DNA of 64,000 nucleotides from assembly GCF_003570905.1 (NCBI RefSeq), contig NZ_QXJM01000023.1, forward strand, positions 62,001 to 126,000, in the 5' to 3' direction. Position numbers and translations under genes: made by a program. Position 1 is the stretch's first letter; each line of letters starts with the position of its first letter. Below the pieces are notes generated by a model. The model did no database searches. It was not told where the DNA came from and saw only the letters and a program-made list of their open reading frames with translations. Source of the stretch: Cohnella faecalis (GTDB lineage Bacteria > Bacillota > Bacilli > Paenibacillales > Paenibacillaceae). Below, in pieces: positions 17,190 to 25,820 of the stretch.

Positions 17190-17789
17190 ATGCTTACGGA
17201 TTCCCAATTGATTCGGGAAATCAAGGACGGCAATGTGGAGCTTTATTCCACGTTAATGAGCCGCTATCAGAAAAAGATTTTATCTTTCGTATTTCATATG
17301 CTGAAAAGCGCTAAGCTGGAAATCATGGCGGAAGACGTCTGCTCGGAGACGTTCTACAAAGCTTACCGGAGCTTAAGCTCGTTCCGGGAAGTGGATGCCT
17401 CTTTTTCCACCTGGCTATATACGATTGCGCGCAATACGGTATTAAGCGAGCTTCGCAAGCAGAAGACATCACACCTTTCGTTGGACGATTCCACTTATAT
17501 ACCCGCCGCACCGATGGAAGCGGCGCCCGAACAGCGGCTTTTGCGGAACGAGAAAGTGCTCATGGTTCGCGAGGCCATCAACAGTCTTCCCGAGAAGCAA
17601 CGATCCGCGCTTATTCTGAGGGAATACGACGGGATGGATTACCAGGAGATCGCGAATATCCTGGGGCAGACGGTCAGCTCCGTCAAATCCCTTCTGTTCC
17701 GGGCCAGGGCAAGCGTCAAAACCCAATTGGAATCGTACTTCACCGAACCGTCCATGATGAAGGAGTACGAGGAGATGAAACTGCGATGA
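17190..17789 (+). CDS. ECF-type RNA polymerase sigma factor
   Basis: Redirects RNA polymerase to a stress regulon. The 199-aa protein has sigma region 2 (about residues 20-90, with AEDVCSETFYKAYRSL and FSTWLYTIARNTVLSELRK) and region 4 (about 130-182, with LPEKQRSALILREYDGMDYQEIA and the recognition helix VSSVKSLLFRARASVK). The start at 17190 follows a purine-rich GGGGGGAGGG site. It overlaps its anti-sigma gene as ATGA. The signal sensed is unknown. The pair sits where B. subtilis has aroE/ypiA. Confidence 0.92.
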   Translation: MLTDSQLIREIKDGNVELYSTLMSRYQKKILSFVFHMLKSAKLEIMAEDVCSETFYKAYRSLSSFREVDASFSTWLYTIARNTVLSELRKQKTSHLSLDDSTYIPAAPMEAAPEQRLLRNEKVLMVREAINSLPEKQRSALILREYDGMDYQEIANILGQTVSSVKSLLFRARASVKTQLESYFTEPSMMKEYEEMKLR

Positions 17790-18388
17790 AATGCGAACAA
17801 GCCGAAGAGCTATTCGGCGTTTACTGGGACTTGCCGGAACATGCGCCGGAGAGGATCATGGTCGACATCCATATTCAAAGCTGCGCTGCCTGCGCAGAGC
17901 AATTCCGCATGTGGGAAGAGAGCTCCGATCTGATTCGCGATATTCCCGACGACGACAAGCTCGAAGAGGAGATTTTCGCTTATCAAGGAATGAGCGATAA
18001 GGTGATGAACCGGATCTATTCCGAACAGAGCTGGTTTCTGCCGACTTCCCGGCGAACCTATTCCTTTACCAACGGCTTCCGCAAGAAGACTGCCATCGTA
18101 TTGGCCGGTCTTCTCACGGTGTTTTTCGGCGGCTTCCTCTATTCGACGATCAATCGCGCTATCGGACCCGACAGCAACATAACCGGAGTTATGGAAACCG
18201 CCAGCGCCTTCGCGGCTTCGCACGATCTGAACAACAGCGTTACTATCGAGGTTCCTACCGCCAGCCTTAGCGAGCCTTACTTGCTGCACGTTACGCCTGC
18301 TATGCCGGAGTATTGGGTGGCGCTGTCCATGCTTGGCATGATTATGACGCTGCTGATTCTGAATTGGTTTTCGCGGGTTCGTTCATGA
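17786..18388 (+). CDS. Membrane anti-sigma factor with zinc-finger (ZAS) domain
   Basis: Predicted to hold the upstream sigma factor at the membrane. The 200-aa protein has an N-terminal zinc-binding anti-sigma motif: Cys3 and HIQSCAAC (His28, Cys32, Cys35; the H-x3-C-x2-C form). It has a transmembrane segment at about residues 105-125 (TAIVLAGLLTVFFGGFLYS) and a second near the C-terminus (YWVALSMLGMIMTLLILNWF). The loop between them is probably extracytoplasmic, which suits signal-driven cleavage. ATGA overlaps link it to both neighbours. Confidence 0.85.
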   Translation: MKCEQAEELFGVYWDLPEHAPERIMVDIHIQSCAACAEQFRMWEESSDLIRDIPDDDKLEEEIFAYQGMSDKVMNRIYSEQSWFLPTSRRTYSFTNGFRKKTAIVLAGLLTVFFGGFLYSTINRAIGPDSNITGVMETASAFAASHDLNNSVTIEVPTASLSEPYLLHVTPAMPEYWVALSMLGMIMTLLILNWFSRVRS

Positions 18389-18993
18389 GCGCGACGACCC
18401 GGATCGGCTGGATCCGGCACGGAATTACCGCATGGAATCAGCTGGGGAAAATCCAAGGCGCAACCGACATTCCTCTCAGCGAGGAAGGGGGGGCGCAAGC
18501 GAGGCTGTTGGCGGCCAGGCTCGCGGAGGAGAAAAACCGGTGGGACGGCGTGGTATGCAGTCCTCTATCCAGGGCGAAGAGCACGGGGGAGACGATCGCC
18601 GAACGGTTGGGCATTCCGATTCGGTTCGACTCTCGTCTCAAAGAGAGAGCTTTCGGCGAAGCGGAAGGCACGACGGAACCGGAGCGGCTCGCTCGATGGG
18701 GCGACGACTGGAGACGTCTCGTACCGGATCAGGAGACGGACGAGCAGGTGCTGGAACGAGGGCTAAGCTTTCTGGACGAATTCGTCAGAGACCATGAGGG
18801 GGAAGCGTGGTTAGTCGTTACGCACGGCAGTTTTCTTGGACGCATGCTGCAGTCGATGTGCGACGATCTGACCGACGGTCGGCTGAACAACGTATCGTTA
18901 ACCGTCGTGGAACGCCGCGGCGAGAAGTGGATTCCGCTGCTCCATAATTGCACCGCTCATCTGAACGAAAGAATCGAATCGCAACAATCGTAA
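18385..18993 (+). CDS. Histidine phosphatase family protein (phosphoglycerate mutase-like)
   Basis: Branch-1 histidine phosphatase of 202 aa. The catalytic motif is WIRHGITAWN (phosphohistidine His about residue 10), with SPLSRAKSTGETIA, the acid residue in FGEAEG and the second catalytic histidine in VVTHGSFL. The substrate cannot be told from sequence. The start at 18385 comes from the ATGA overlap with the anti-sigma gene; a longer frame to 18313 lies inside that gene. Co-transcription with the sigma pair suggests a shared regulon but does not show a role in signalling. Confidence 0.85.
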   Translation: MSATTRIGWIRHGITAWNQLGKIQGATDIPLSEEGGAQARLLAARLAEEKNRWDGVVCSPLSRAKSTGETIAERLGIPIRFDSRLKERAFGEAEGTTEPERLARWGDDWRRLVPDQETDEQVLERGLSFLDEFVRDHEGEAWLVVTHGSFLGRMLQSMCDDLTDGRLNNVSLTVVERRGEKWIPLLHNCTAHLNERIESQQS

Positions 18994-18997
18994 ATCC

Positions 18998-19042
18998 AAG
19001 GCTTTCCGCAAACCGTTACGACGGGGCGGAAAGCCTTTTTTT
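18998..19042 (+). terminator. Terminator after the sigma/anti-sigma/phosphatase operon
   Basis: AAGGCTTTCCGC and GCGGAAAGCCTT form a 12-bp perfect stem with a 16-nt loop, followed by TTTTT. Confidence 0.9.
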
Positions 19043-19117
19043 CATGAGCGTCGACGTTTAAACCGCTGCTGTTCAACCGATAATGGGATTAAATGCTCCT
19101 AAAAGCGGGGAATGCCG

Positions 19118-20365
19118 ATGAATTTGGCCGATATGCTCTGTTATGCCGACATTGAACAGCTAACCCGGATAGCGGACGCCTATGAGTGCGATTGCAGCAG
19201 CCATTCCAAAAACGAGCTTATCCAGTCGATTTTGACGGCGGTTCAGCGCAGAGACGCATTGGAGACGCGGGTCGGGCAAATGAGCAAGGACGACTTGCGA
19301 TTCCTGAACTCGCTCTTGTTCGAAACCCGCGCGACTTACAGCTTGGAGGAATTGAAAGCCCGTGCGATCGGGAATGCAGCCGGCAAGGAAGAGCGGGCAT
19401 CGGGATCGGCAAATTCGCCGATGCTGTCCGTTCCCGTCAAGCAGGCGTTGTCTCCGGCCGGCAGCCGATCGCGCAAAAAGAGTGCCAGTCCGGAACTTCC
19501 GCCGCTGGAGCCGGATGAAATCGCAAGGCTTGCGATTACCAGATTCAAACGGTTCGGATGGCTGTTCAACGGGATATCGCAGCAAACGCGTTATTTGTTT
19601 CAGGTTCCCGAAGACGTCAAAACACGGTTGTGCGATACGTTGGAACGCCAATTCCGAACAAGCCTTCAAATAACCGATGAGCCGCCCGTCTATCGGGACG
19701 AGCAAGGTCTTCTCGCGGACGACCTGATTCGGTTGTTGCGTTATGCGAGAGATAACGATGCTCCTCTGACATCCGAAGGTATTTTGTATAAAAGGCAGCT
19801 GGGACAACTGCTGGAGCTTATGTCGATCGGAGAGCAGGTTCCGGCCAAGGGCGGTTGGCGGTTCGGCTATGGCAGAAGAATTCGGGATTATCCGGAACGG
19901 TTTTCGCTGCTGTACGATTTCGCTTGGTACAACGGCTTTATTCGGGAAGAATTCGAAAGATTGGTTGTAACCGAGGAGGGGCATCGCGCCGCGGAAGCAA
20001 AGGGGACTCTCGATCCGGCTCCGCTGTATCGCTTATGGCTTCGGCTCTACAAAGGACCGATCCCGAATCTTCTGTCGCTCGTTCAATGGGTTTCCCGGCT
20101 GGGCACGGAGTGGGTGACGGTGTCTTCCTTGAGGGAGGTTCTGCTTCCTCTTATTCGTCCCTACTATTACGATACGCCCCAGGACGTGCTGGAACGCCGC
20201 GTTCTTGCGATGATGGTCCACCTTGGCTTGCTAAGATGGGGGGAGACCGAAGCCCGCGAGGCGGTCGTCCGCATGACTTCGCAAGGGAGATCGATCGTAA
20301 AGGGGACATCGCTGGCTTTCGAAGACACTATCCGGATGGATGGAACGGGCGTTGACAGCAGTTGA
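19118..20365 (+). CDS. Conserved-type hypothetical protein (415 aa), function unknown
   Basis: I do not recognise a family with confidence. The protein is soluble and highly charged, with no signal peptide or membrane segment. A helical N-terminal part (residues 1-90) is followed by a Ser/Lys/Pro-rich linker (about 93-135). The long C-terminal part contains several stretches that look like winged-helix units (for example around LTSEGILYKRQLGQLLELM and WVTVSSLREVLLPLI). Helicase-associated repeat-type wing domains are a possible fold. ATG 19118 is preferred to 19112 because GCGGGGA is then 7 nt upstream. It has its own transcription unit after a strong terminator. Confidence 0.8.
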   Translation: MNLADMLCYADIEQLTRIADAYECDCSSHSKNELIQSILTAVQRRDALETRVGQMSKDDLRFLNSLLFETRATYSLEELKARAIGNAAGKEERASGSANSPMLSVPVKQALSPAGSRSRKKSASPELPPLEPDEIARLAITRFKRFGWLFNGISQQTRYLFQVPEDVKTRLCDTLERQFRTSLQITDEPPVYRDEQGLLADDLIRLLRYARDNDAPLTSEGILYKRQLGQLLELMSIGEQVPAKGGWRFGYGRRIRDYPERFSLLYDFAWYNGFIREEFERLVVTEEGHRAAEAKGTLDPAPLYRLWLRLYKGPIPNLLSLVQWVSRLGTEWVTVSSLREVLLPLIRPYYYDTPQDVLERRVLAMMVHLGLLRWGETEAREAVVRMTSQGRSIVKGTSLAFEDTIRMDGTGVDSS

Positions 20366-20423
20366 ATGGAGTTGCTACAATCTCTCTCAACTTCAGCGGA
20401 ACAATCGGAAGGAGAGAGCGGTC

Positions 20424-20930
20424 GTGTTGCTGCCATTCATGGGAGTTGTTCCCCGTCTTGGAACCGGGGTGTTCGTGGCCGACGGCGCCAAAATCGTAGG
20501 GGACGTCGAAATCGGAGCCTGCAGCTCCATTTGGTTTAACGCCGTGCTGCGCGGGGACTTGGCGCCGATTATTATCGGAAAAGAATCGAACATTCAAGAC
20601 GGCGTCGTCGGGCATGTGAATCGAGATCAGCCACTTATTATCGAAGACGGAGTATCGGTCGGGCATTCGGCGATCGTTCACGGTTGCCGAATAGGCAAAG
20701 GCACTTTGATCGGCATGGGGGCCATTGTCCTGAGCGGTGCCGAAATCGGTGAATATGCTTTAGTAGGAGCCGGATCGCTTATTACCGAGCGTCAGGTTAT
20801 TCCGCCGTATACCCTGTGTCTTGGCTCGCCCGCCAAAGTCGTCAGGGAGTTGACCGAGCGGGATTTGGAGCAATTAAAGCGGACAGCGGACAGCTACGTA
20901 ACCAAGGGCAAGCAATATTTGAGCCTCTAG
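20424..20930 (+). CDS. Gamma-class carbonic anhydrase-like protein
   Basis: Left-handed beta-helix (hexapeptide repeat) protein of 168 aa, close in length to B. subtilis YtoA. Zinc-ligand histidines of gamma-carbonic anhydrases are visible in VVGHVNRD and VSVGHSAIVHGC. Activity is not guaranteed, as many bacterial members lack measurable CA activity. The GTG start at 20424 lies 8 nt after GGAGAG; the frame extends to 20340 without a ribosome site. It shares a short gap with the unknown gene upstream. Confidence 0.85.
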   Translation: MLLPFMGVVPRLGTGVFVADGAKIVGDVEIGACSSIWFNAVLRGDLAPIIIGKESNIQDGVVGHVNRDQPLIIEDGVSVGHSAIVHGCRIGKGTLIGMGAIVLSGAEIGEYALVGAGSLITERQVIPPYTLCLGSPAKVVRELTERDLEQLKRTADSYVTKGKQYLSL

Positions 20931-20964
20931 GAGCCCGCTAATCCGGAATTTACGGAGGTGCACG

Positions 20965-21150
20965 ATGATGGACAACATGAAAGTCGCCTACGAGAACATG
21001 CTGGGACTGGCGGCCGAAATGGTCCTGGACGAGGCGCTGCGCAAATACCGGACGGAAAAGCTATACGAAGACATCGACGATGCGCTTGCGCGGCACGATC
21101 CGGAGCAGTTCCGGCTTCTGACCGACGAACTGAAGACGATCCTGTCTTGA
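20965..21150 (+). CDS. Small IDEAL-domain protein
   Basis: 61-residue helical protein whose C-terminal half, LYEDIDDALARHDPEQFRLL followed by TDELKTIL, has the form of the IDEAL domain named for its conserved residues. In B. subtilis this domain occurs at the end of YpiB, which lies between tyrA and qcrA, so position supports the call. Here it is a stand-alone short protein. The ribosome site CGGAGGTG is 6 nt upstream. Function unknown. Confidence 0.75.
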   Translation: MMDNMKVAYENMLGLAAEMVLDEALRKYRTEKLYEDIDDALARHDPEQFRLLTDELKTILS

Positions 21151-21174
21151 ACCAAACGATAAGAAGCCGCCCGG

Positions 21175-21198
21175 CAGCCGCCGCGGCGGCTGTTTTTT
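21175..21198 (+). terminator. Terminator after the IDEAL gene
   Basis: The 18-bp palindrome CAGCCGCCGCGGCGGCTG folds to a 7-bp stem with a CGCG loop, followed by TTTTTT. Confidence 0.85.
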
Positions 21199-21294
21199 GC
21201 TTTTCTTGTCCGATAAATTGGAGTACGATGAAGATGATAGTATGCCTAGAAGCATATAGAGACGATATCGAACGGAATAGAGGTTGGGTGGAAA

Positions 21295-21732
21295 ATGAGA
21301 TTCAGCGAGTTGAACGAAGCGGAATGGCCGGACTTGCAGCCCTATATGGATACGTGCCTGCTTCCCGTAACCGGGCTTGACGGAACGGAGTCTCCTTGGG
21401 AAGCGAAGGAGAAGGTGGGGGCGGCCGGAGACTGGCTCTCTCCGGTCGAGTACGCGTTCAAGGGGCGCACGGTTACGATGCCGGCCTACCATTATTACGA
21501 TGGCGGAGAGGAAGCGCTGGAACGTCTGAGAGCGGCTTGCCGGCAATTGAAGCGATCCGGCTTCCGTTACCTTATTATTGTGTGCGGTCAGCCGAACGGA
21601 ATCGCTGGCATTCCCGAAGCGGATTTGATTCTCCAGCCGGAGGCCGAGGGAGCTGCAGCCGACGAGAGCTTGATTCGCAAGTCGGTGTCCGCTCTCTGGA
21701 AGGAAGCCGCGTTCGCGTCGGATTCGAGGTAG
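21295..21732 (+). CDS. DUF2487 family protein (YpiF-like)
   Basis: 145-aa soluble protein of unknown function. It matches the YpiF/DUF2487 type by its start MRFSELNEAEWPDLQPYMDT, the central PAYHYY and RYLIIVCG segments, and its place directly before qcrA, as in B. subtilis. The start at 21295 follows GAGGTTGGGTGGAAA. It ends about 125 bp before the qcr promoter and is probably a separate transcript. Confidence 0.75.
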   Translation: MRFSELNEAEWPDLQPYMDTCLLPVTGLDGTESPWEAKEKVGAAGDWLSPVEYAFKGRTVTMPAYHYYDGGEEALERLRAACRQLKRSGFRYLIIVCGQPNGIAGIPEADLILQPEAEGAAADESLIRKSVSALWKEAAFASDSR

Positions 21733-21856
21733 CCCGCGCATATTTCCGCAAGAAAGGAAAACAATAGGCAGACAGGGCTCGCCGGGGAAATGTGACAATT
21801 TGAGAACATTTTAAGCTGGCTTTTCCCGCAGGCGTTGGAAACGTTCACCGCGATTC

Positions 21857-21885
21857 TTGACGTTCCAAATCGCGTGGGCTATTAT
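21857..21885 (+). promoter_or_regulatory. Sigma-A promoter of qcrABC
   Basis: TTGACG (21857-21862), a 17-bp spacer and TATTAT (21880-21885), about 70 bp before qcrA. Confidence 0.7.
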
Positions 21886-21957
21886 AGTTTTGTCCTTGTG
21901 AATGTAAGGTAAAGTCCGTGATGGACGCAAGTTGGTGTGGCAAAGGGGGTAGAAGGA

Positions 21958-22494
21958 ATGGACCACAATGAGCAGCAGGATACCGTGCATAAACCGATTA
22001 AGCGTAAGGAGATGTCGAGAAGGCAGTTTTTGACATATACGCTTGGCGGTGCCACAGCCTTCATGGCAGGCGGGGTCATTTTGCCGATGATTCGGTTTGC
22101 CGTCGATCCCATCTTGCAAAAGAAAACGTCGGGCAATTTCGTGAAAGTCATTGAAGAGAGCAAAGTAACGAAAGAGCCTCAGCAGGTGGATTTCAAAGTC
22201 CATCAGATCGATGGATGGTACGAAAGCGATCCGAAAATGCAAGCATGGCTTACGAAAGGCGACGACGGCAAAGTGTTCGCGCTGTCTCCGATCTGCAAGC
22301 ATCTCGGATGCACGATCGGCTGGAGCGGCGAAGAAGCGCCGAACGAGTACCACTGCCCGTGCCACGGTGCACGCTATACGAAAGACGGCAAAAACCTGAA
22401 GGTTGCGCCGAAACCGCTCGATGAATACGAAGTCAAGCTCGAAAACGGCTGGGTATACCTCGGACCGCTGTTAGCCAACACGCGCGTGAAGTAG
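21958..22494 (+). CDS. qcrA: Menaquinol:cytochrome c reductase Rieske iron-sulfur subunit
   Basis: Rieske protein of the b6c-type complex that passes electrons from menaquinol to cytochrome c. The 178-aa protein has a twin-arginine signal/anchor (SRRQFLTYTLGG, then a hydrophobic segment at about residues 25-45). The [2Fe-2S] ligands are in CKHLGC and CPCHGARY. The start at 21958 is 8 nt after AGGGGGT. qcrB follows after 19 bp. The menaquinone genes at the left edge supply its substrate. Confidence 0.96.
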   Translation: MDHNEQQDTVHKPIKRKEMSRRQFLTYTLGGATAFMAGGVILPMIRFAVDPILQKKTSGNFVKVIEESKVTKEPQQVDFKVHQIDGWYESDPKMQAWLTKGDDGKVFALSPICKHLGCTIGWSGEEAPNEYHCPCHGARYTKDGKNLKVAPKPLDEYEVKLENGWVYLGPLLANTRVK

Positions 22495-22513
22495 AAGGAG
22501 GGCGTTTCGTCCC

Positions 22514-23185
22514 ATGTTCAAAAGCATGTACAATTGGATCGACGAGCGTCTGGACGTTACGCCGATGTGGCGGGACATCGCGGATCACGAGGTGCCGGAG
22601 CACGTTAACCCGGCGCATCACTTCTCCGCTTTCGTCTATTGCTTCGGCGGATTGACGTTCTTCATTACCGTCATCCAAATCCTCTCGGGGATGTTCCTGA
22701 CGATGTACTACGTTCCCGACATAATCAACGCATACTATAGCGTCGATTACCTCCAGCATCAGGTCGCCTTCGGCGCGATTGTGCGGGGGATGCACCACTG
22801 GGGCGCGAGTCTCGTCATCGTTATGATGTTCCTACATACCTTGCGGGTTTTCTTCACGGGCTCTTACAAAGCGCCTCGCGAAATGAACTGGGTAGTCGGA
22901 ATGTTGATTTTCTTCGTTATGCTAGGTCTTGGCTTTACGGGCTATCTGCTTCCTTGGGACAACAAAGCGTATTTCGCGACGAAGGTCGGTATCGAAATCG
23001 CGGCTTCCGTTCCGTGGGTCGGCCCTTACATCAAGGAGTTGATGCAGGGGGGCACGATCGTCGGCGCGCAAACGCTGACTCGTTTCTTCGCGATTCACGT
23101 GTTCTTCCTGCCCGGCCTGCTGCTCGCGCTGCTTGCCGCACACTTCTTCATGATCCGAAAACAGGGCATTTCCGGGCCGCTGTAA
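22514..23185 (+). CDS. qcrB: Menaquinol:cytochrome c reductase cytochrome b subunit
   Basis: Short, cytochrome b6-like subunit with four membrane helices, 223 aa, matching B. subtilis QcrB. Haem-ligating histidines are in GMHHWGA and FLHTLRV on one helix pair face, and in FFAIHVFFLPG and AAHFFMIRKQG. LPWDNKAYFATKVG follows the GYL quinone-site segment. The subunit IV part of full-length cytochrome b is in qcrC instead. Confidence 0.97.
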   Translation: MFKSMYNWIDERLDVTPMWRDIADHEVPEHVNPAHHFSAFVYCFGGLTFFITVIQILSGMFLTMYYVPDIINAYYSVDYLQHQVAFGAIVRGMHHWGASLVIVMMFLHTLRVFFTGSYKAPREMNWVVGMLIFFVMLGLGFTGYLLPWDNKAYFATKVGIEIAASVPWVGPYIKELMQGGTIVGAQTLTRFFAIHVFFLPGLLLALLAAHFFMIRKQGISGPL

Positions 23186-23204
23186 GAGAGAGGAGTGGCA
23201 AGCG

Positions 23205-24071
23205 TTGGCACACAAACAAGATCCAAATGAAAAAATCGTATACGTCGGCGATTCGCGTATTCGCAAGAGAGACAATAAGAATGTCGTGCCGCCCGACTAC
23301 ACCGCTTTCCCGGGCAAATCGGAAGCGTTCATTCCGAACTTCCTGCTGAAAGAATGGATGGTCGGCGTCGTGGCGCTCGTGGGCGTTCTCGTCCTCGTCA
23401 TCTCGGAGCCTGCTCCGCTCGGATATCCGGCGAACCCGCTTAACGGCGCGTTCATTCCGATGCCGGACTGGTACTTCCTGTTCATGTATCAGTTGTTGAA
23501 ATATCCGTATACGTCCGAGGATTTCATCGTGTTCGGTACGGCGCTCTTTCCGGCGTTGCTGTTCGGAGGTTTGCTGCTCGCTCCTTTCCTGGATACGGGC
23601 AAGGAACGCCGCTTCTACCGCCGTCCGATGGCTTCCTCGTTCATGGCGCTGTCGCTCGTTGCCGTCATTTACTTGACTTGGGTATCGTGGGATCACTACC
23701 AGTTCGAGCTCAAAGCGTCGGGAACGATTCCGGAGCACATCGAACGCGAGATCAAAGCGGAAGAGGCCATCGAAAAAGGACTTCCTCGCCCGATTCCGGG
23801 CAAAGAGAAAATTCCTGCGATGGTGGCCGCGGACGACGTCGCCTTCACCGGGACGATGAAGGAAGCGCAATGTATCGCTTGCCACGGTGCCGAGCTCGAA
23901 GGAGGAGGCGCCCCTGCGCTTCGCGGTATCGGAGACACGCTTAGCAAAGAGGAACTTGTCGCTACGATCACGAATGGCAAAGGCGACGGAATGCCGCCGT
24001 TCAAAGGCAAACTGACCGACGAACAAATCGATCAGGTAGCAACCTGGCTCTCCAAGCAAAAAGCCGAATAA
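23205..24071 (+). CDS. qcrC: Menaquinol:cytochrome c reductase subunit IV/cytochrome c fusion
   Basis: 288-aa fusion typical of Firmicutes. The N-terminal part has three membrane segments (starting LLKEWMVGVVALVGVLVLV) and the subunit IV motif PDWYFLFMYQLLKYP. The C-terminal part (about 205-288) is a class I cytochrome c with the haem motif CIACHGAELEGG and axial methionine in GMPPFKG. It uses TTG at 23205, about 9 nt after GAGAGGAG. It completes the qcrABC operon. Confidence 0.96.
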   Translation: MAHKQDPNEKIVYVGDSRIRKRDNKNVVPPDYTAFPGKSEAFIPNFLLKEWMVGVVALVGVLVLVISEPAPLGYPANPLNGAFIPMPDWYFLFMYQLLKYPYTSEDFIVFGTALFPALLFGGLLLAPFLDTGKERRFYRRPMASSFMALSLVAVIYLTWVSWDHYQFELKASGTIPEHIEREIKAEEAIEKGLPRPIPGKEKIPAMVAADDVAFTGTMKEAQCIACHGAELEGGGAPALRGIGDTLSKEELVATITNGKGDGMPPFKGKLTDEQIDQVATWLSKQKAE

Positions 24072-24085
24072 GCTGGCATCAACCC

Positions 24086-24119
24086 GAGTAGCGGCACGCA
24101 TGGTGCCGCTACTCTTTCG
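24086..24119 (+). terminator. Stem-loop after qcrC
   Basis: GAGTAGCGGCAC and GTGCCGCTACTC form a 12-bp perfect stem with a GCATG loop, but only TTTCGTT follows. It may be a partial terminator or a 3'-end stabilising hairpin. Confidence 0.55.
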
Positions 24120-24160
24120 TTCCGGGATTTCCAACCATGGCCATGAAGGAGCCGACCGAA

Positions 24161-24811
24161 GTGAGCTTACGCTGGTATTTTTCGAAGCATTGTCTTTTGC
24201 ATCCGGTTACGCTGCTTTTGTTGCTGCTCATTTACGTTCCGGGTACGATCTACGGCTACATCTGGTATGAAGACCAGCTAGTCAAGACATGGAATCATCA
24301 TCCGCATTGGCAAATTCCGTTCGTGCCGGACAGTCCGACCGCTTCGTTGTTTTTTGCGATAGCGGTGCTGTGGCTTTGGATATCGCCGAAGCCGTCCAAA
24401 TCGGGGTTCGTCCAATCGATCCGCGGAATTATCGAGGCGCTCGGCGTCGTTACTTCCGTGAAATACGGAATTTGGGCCACGGTTATTATTTTCTGGGGAC
24501 AAGCGCAAGGCGACGTCCTATATTGGGAGCATTGGATGCTCATCATCGGCCATACGGCGATGGCTGTTACGGCGCTGTTATATGCTCGCTTTTTCTTCTT
24601 CAATTGGATTTCGCTCGCCGTCGCCGCCGCATGGACATTCCTTAACGACAGTATCGATTACGGCTATGGCATATTCCCTTATTTGCCAAGCGAGCTGGAC
24701 GACGATCTGGTTCTCGTGCGTAATTTCACCTTCATCTTGACCGGTTTAAGCGTGCTGTCGGGAGCATGGGCCAGGTTCGTTCTCCGACGCAAATCGGACA
24801 ACCCGTTCTAA
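24161..24811 (+). CDS. DUF1405 membrane protein (YpjA-like)
   Basis: 216-aa integral membrane protein with about six predicted helices, beginning after a short cytoplasmic SLRWYFSKHCLLHP. The family match comes from GTIYGYIWYEDQL near the first helix, the FLNDSIDYGYGIFP segment and its position after qcrC, as with B. subtilis YpjA. GTG 24161 is chosen because AAGGAG is 9 nt upstream; ATG 24137 and 24143 have no such site. Function unknown. Confidence 0.8.
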   Translation: MSLRWYFSKHCLLHPVTLLLLLLIYVPGTIYGYIWYEDQLVKTWNHHPHWQIPFVPDSPTASLFFAIAVLWLWISPKPSKSGFVQSIRGIIEALGVVTSVKYGIWATVIIFWGQAQGDVLYWEHWMLIIGHTAMAVTALLYARFFFFNWISLAVAAAWTFLNDSIDYGYGIFPYLPSELDDDLVLVRNFTFILTGLSVLSGAWARFVLRRKSDNPF

Positions 24812-24853
24812 TTGCGGACATCCCCTCATACCTTAGGGCAGGAGGGGATGTCC

Positions 24854-25798
24854 GTGTTGTTAGACAAACGTCAGTATTCGTCGGTTAAGTGGCGGGAGGG
24901 GCGCATCGTCCTGTTGGCGCTGCTCGGGCTCTTGCTCGGCAATCCCGTTGTCGCTTGGGGCGATGCGCAGGGATCGATCGATGCTGATCCGACAGCAACG
25001 TCCGGCATCTCTTCTGCTTCCGGGGATTCGGCGGTCCGTTCCTTTCGCGATGCCGCAGAGCTGCTCTACAAATCGGTTCAGGATGGCGACAAGCTCGAGT
25101 CTTTGCGCAGGATGCAGCAGACGGAACGGGGCTTTCTCGCGCTTCGGTTGGAGGGCTTGACGTCGGTGGAAGGCGTGCAGGCGCTGTCGAACAGCATAGC
25201 CGGCTTGAAACGCCAAATTGTCTCCGTCTCTCCGGACCATCAGCGCTGGAAGACGGCGGCCGCCGAAGTGAGACTTGCCGCAGACGCTTTGGCTAATCCC
25301 GGCGAGCCGATGTGGCATCGCTACCGGGCCGTCGTACTCGATGATTTGAACTCGTTGGATAAAGCTTTGAAATCGGAAGGAGCATCTTCTTTGCGTGCGC
25401 GCTCCGCTTTTCAAGCTTTGAACAATCATTATCGACTTATCCGAACCGCAGTCTTGCTCAGCACGGAGCCGTTTGTCGCCGAAAGAGCCGATTCGGCGAT
25501 GGCCTATGCATCGCGCGTAATGTCGGCTGCCAAGGCGGACGCCAAGCTGACCGACAATCTTATTCCGGCATTGACCAACGCCCTTGAGGGGGTGTTCCCG
25601 AACAAGGATGAGGAACCGACCGTTTCCGTGCCGGCCTCCGGTCCGACTTGGGGATGGTCGGCGATGATCGGGTCGATTGTCGTCGCGATGCTGACATGGG
25701 TCGGCTGGAGACGCTACCGATCGGATATGTCGACGGGAGTGCCGGCATTGCCCAAGCGGGGCTCGCGCCGCGATCCGGCCGACCGCTGGATGAAATAA
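24854..25798 (+). CDS. ypjB: YpjB-type sporulation protein
   Basis: 314-aa exported, membrane-anchored protein. The N-terminus has a signal-like segment (EGRIVLLALLGLLLGNPVVAWG), a long helical extracytoplasmic part follows, and a C-terminal membrane helix (WSAMIGSIVVAMLTWVGW) ends in a short basic tail. This topology and its place between DUF1405 and the YitT gene match YpjB, which is expressed during sporulation in B. subtilis. GTG 24854 fits the GGAGG site (8 nt); ATG 24848 would be too close. Confidence 0.75.
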   Translation: MLLDKRQYSSVKWREGRIVLLALLGLLLGNPVVAWGDAQGSIDADPTATSGISSASGDSAVRSFRDAAELLYKSVQDGDKLESLRRMQQTERGFLALRLEGLTSVEGVQALSNSIAGLKRQIVSVSPDHQRWKTAAAEVRLAADALANPGEPMWHRYRAVVLDDLNSLDKALKSEGASSLRARSAFQALNNHYRLIRTAVLLSTEPFVAERADSAMAYASRVMSAAKADAKLTDNLIPALTNALEGVFPNKDEEPTVSVPASGPTWGWSAMIGSIVVAMLTWVGWRRYRSDMSTGVPALPKRGSRRDPADRWMK

Positions 25799-25820
25799 TA
25801 CGTGCGAGCCCCATGAGCGG

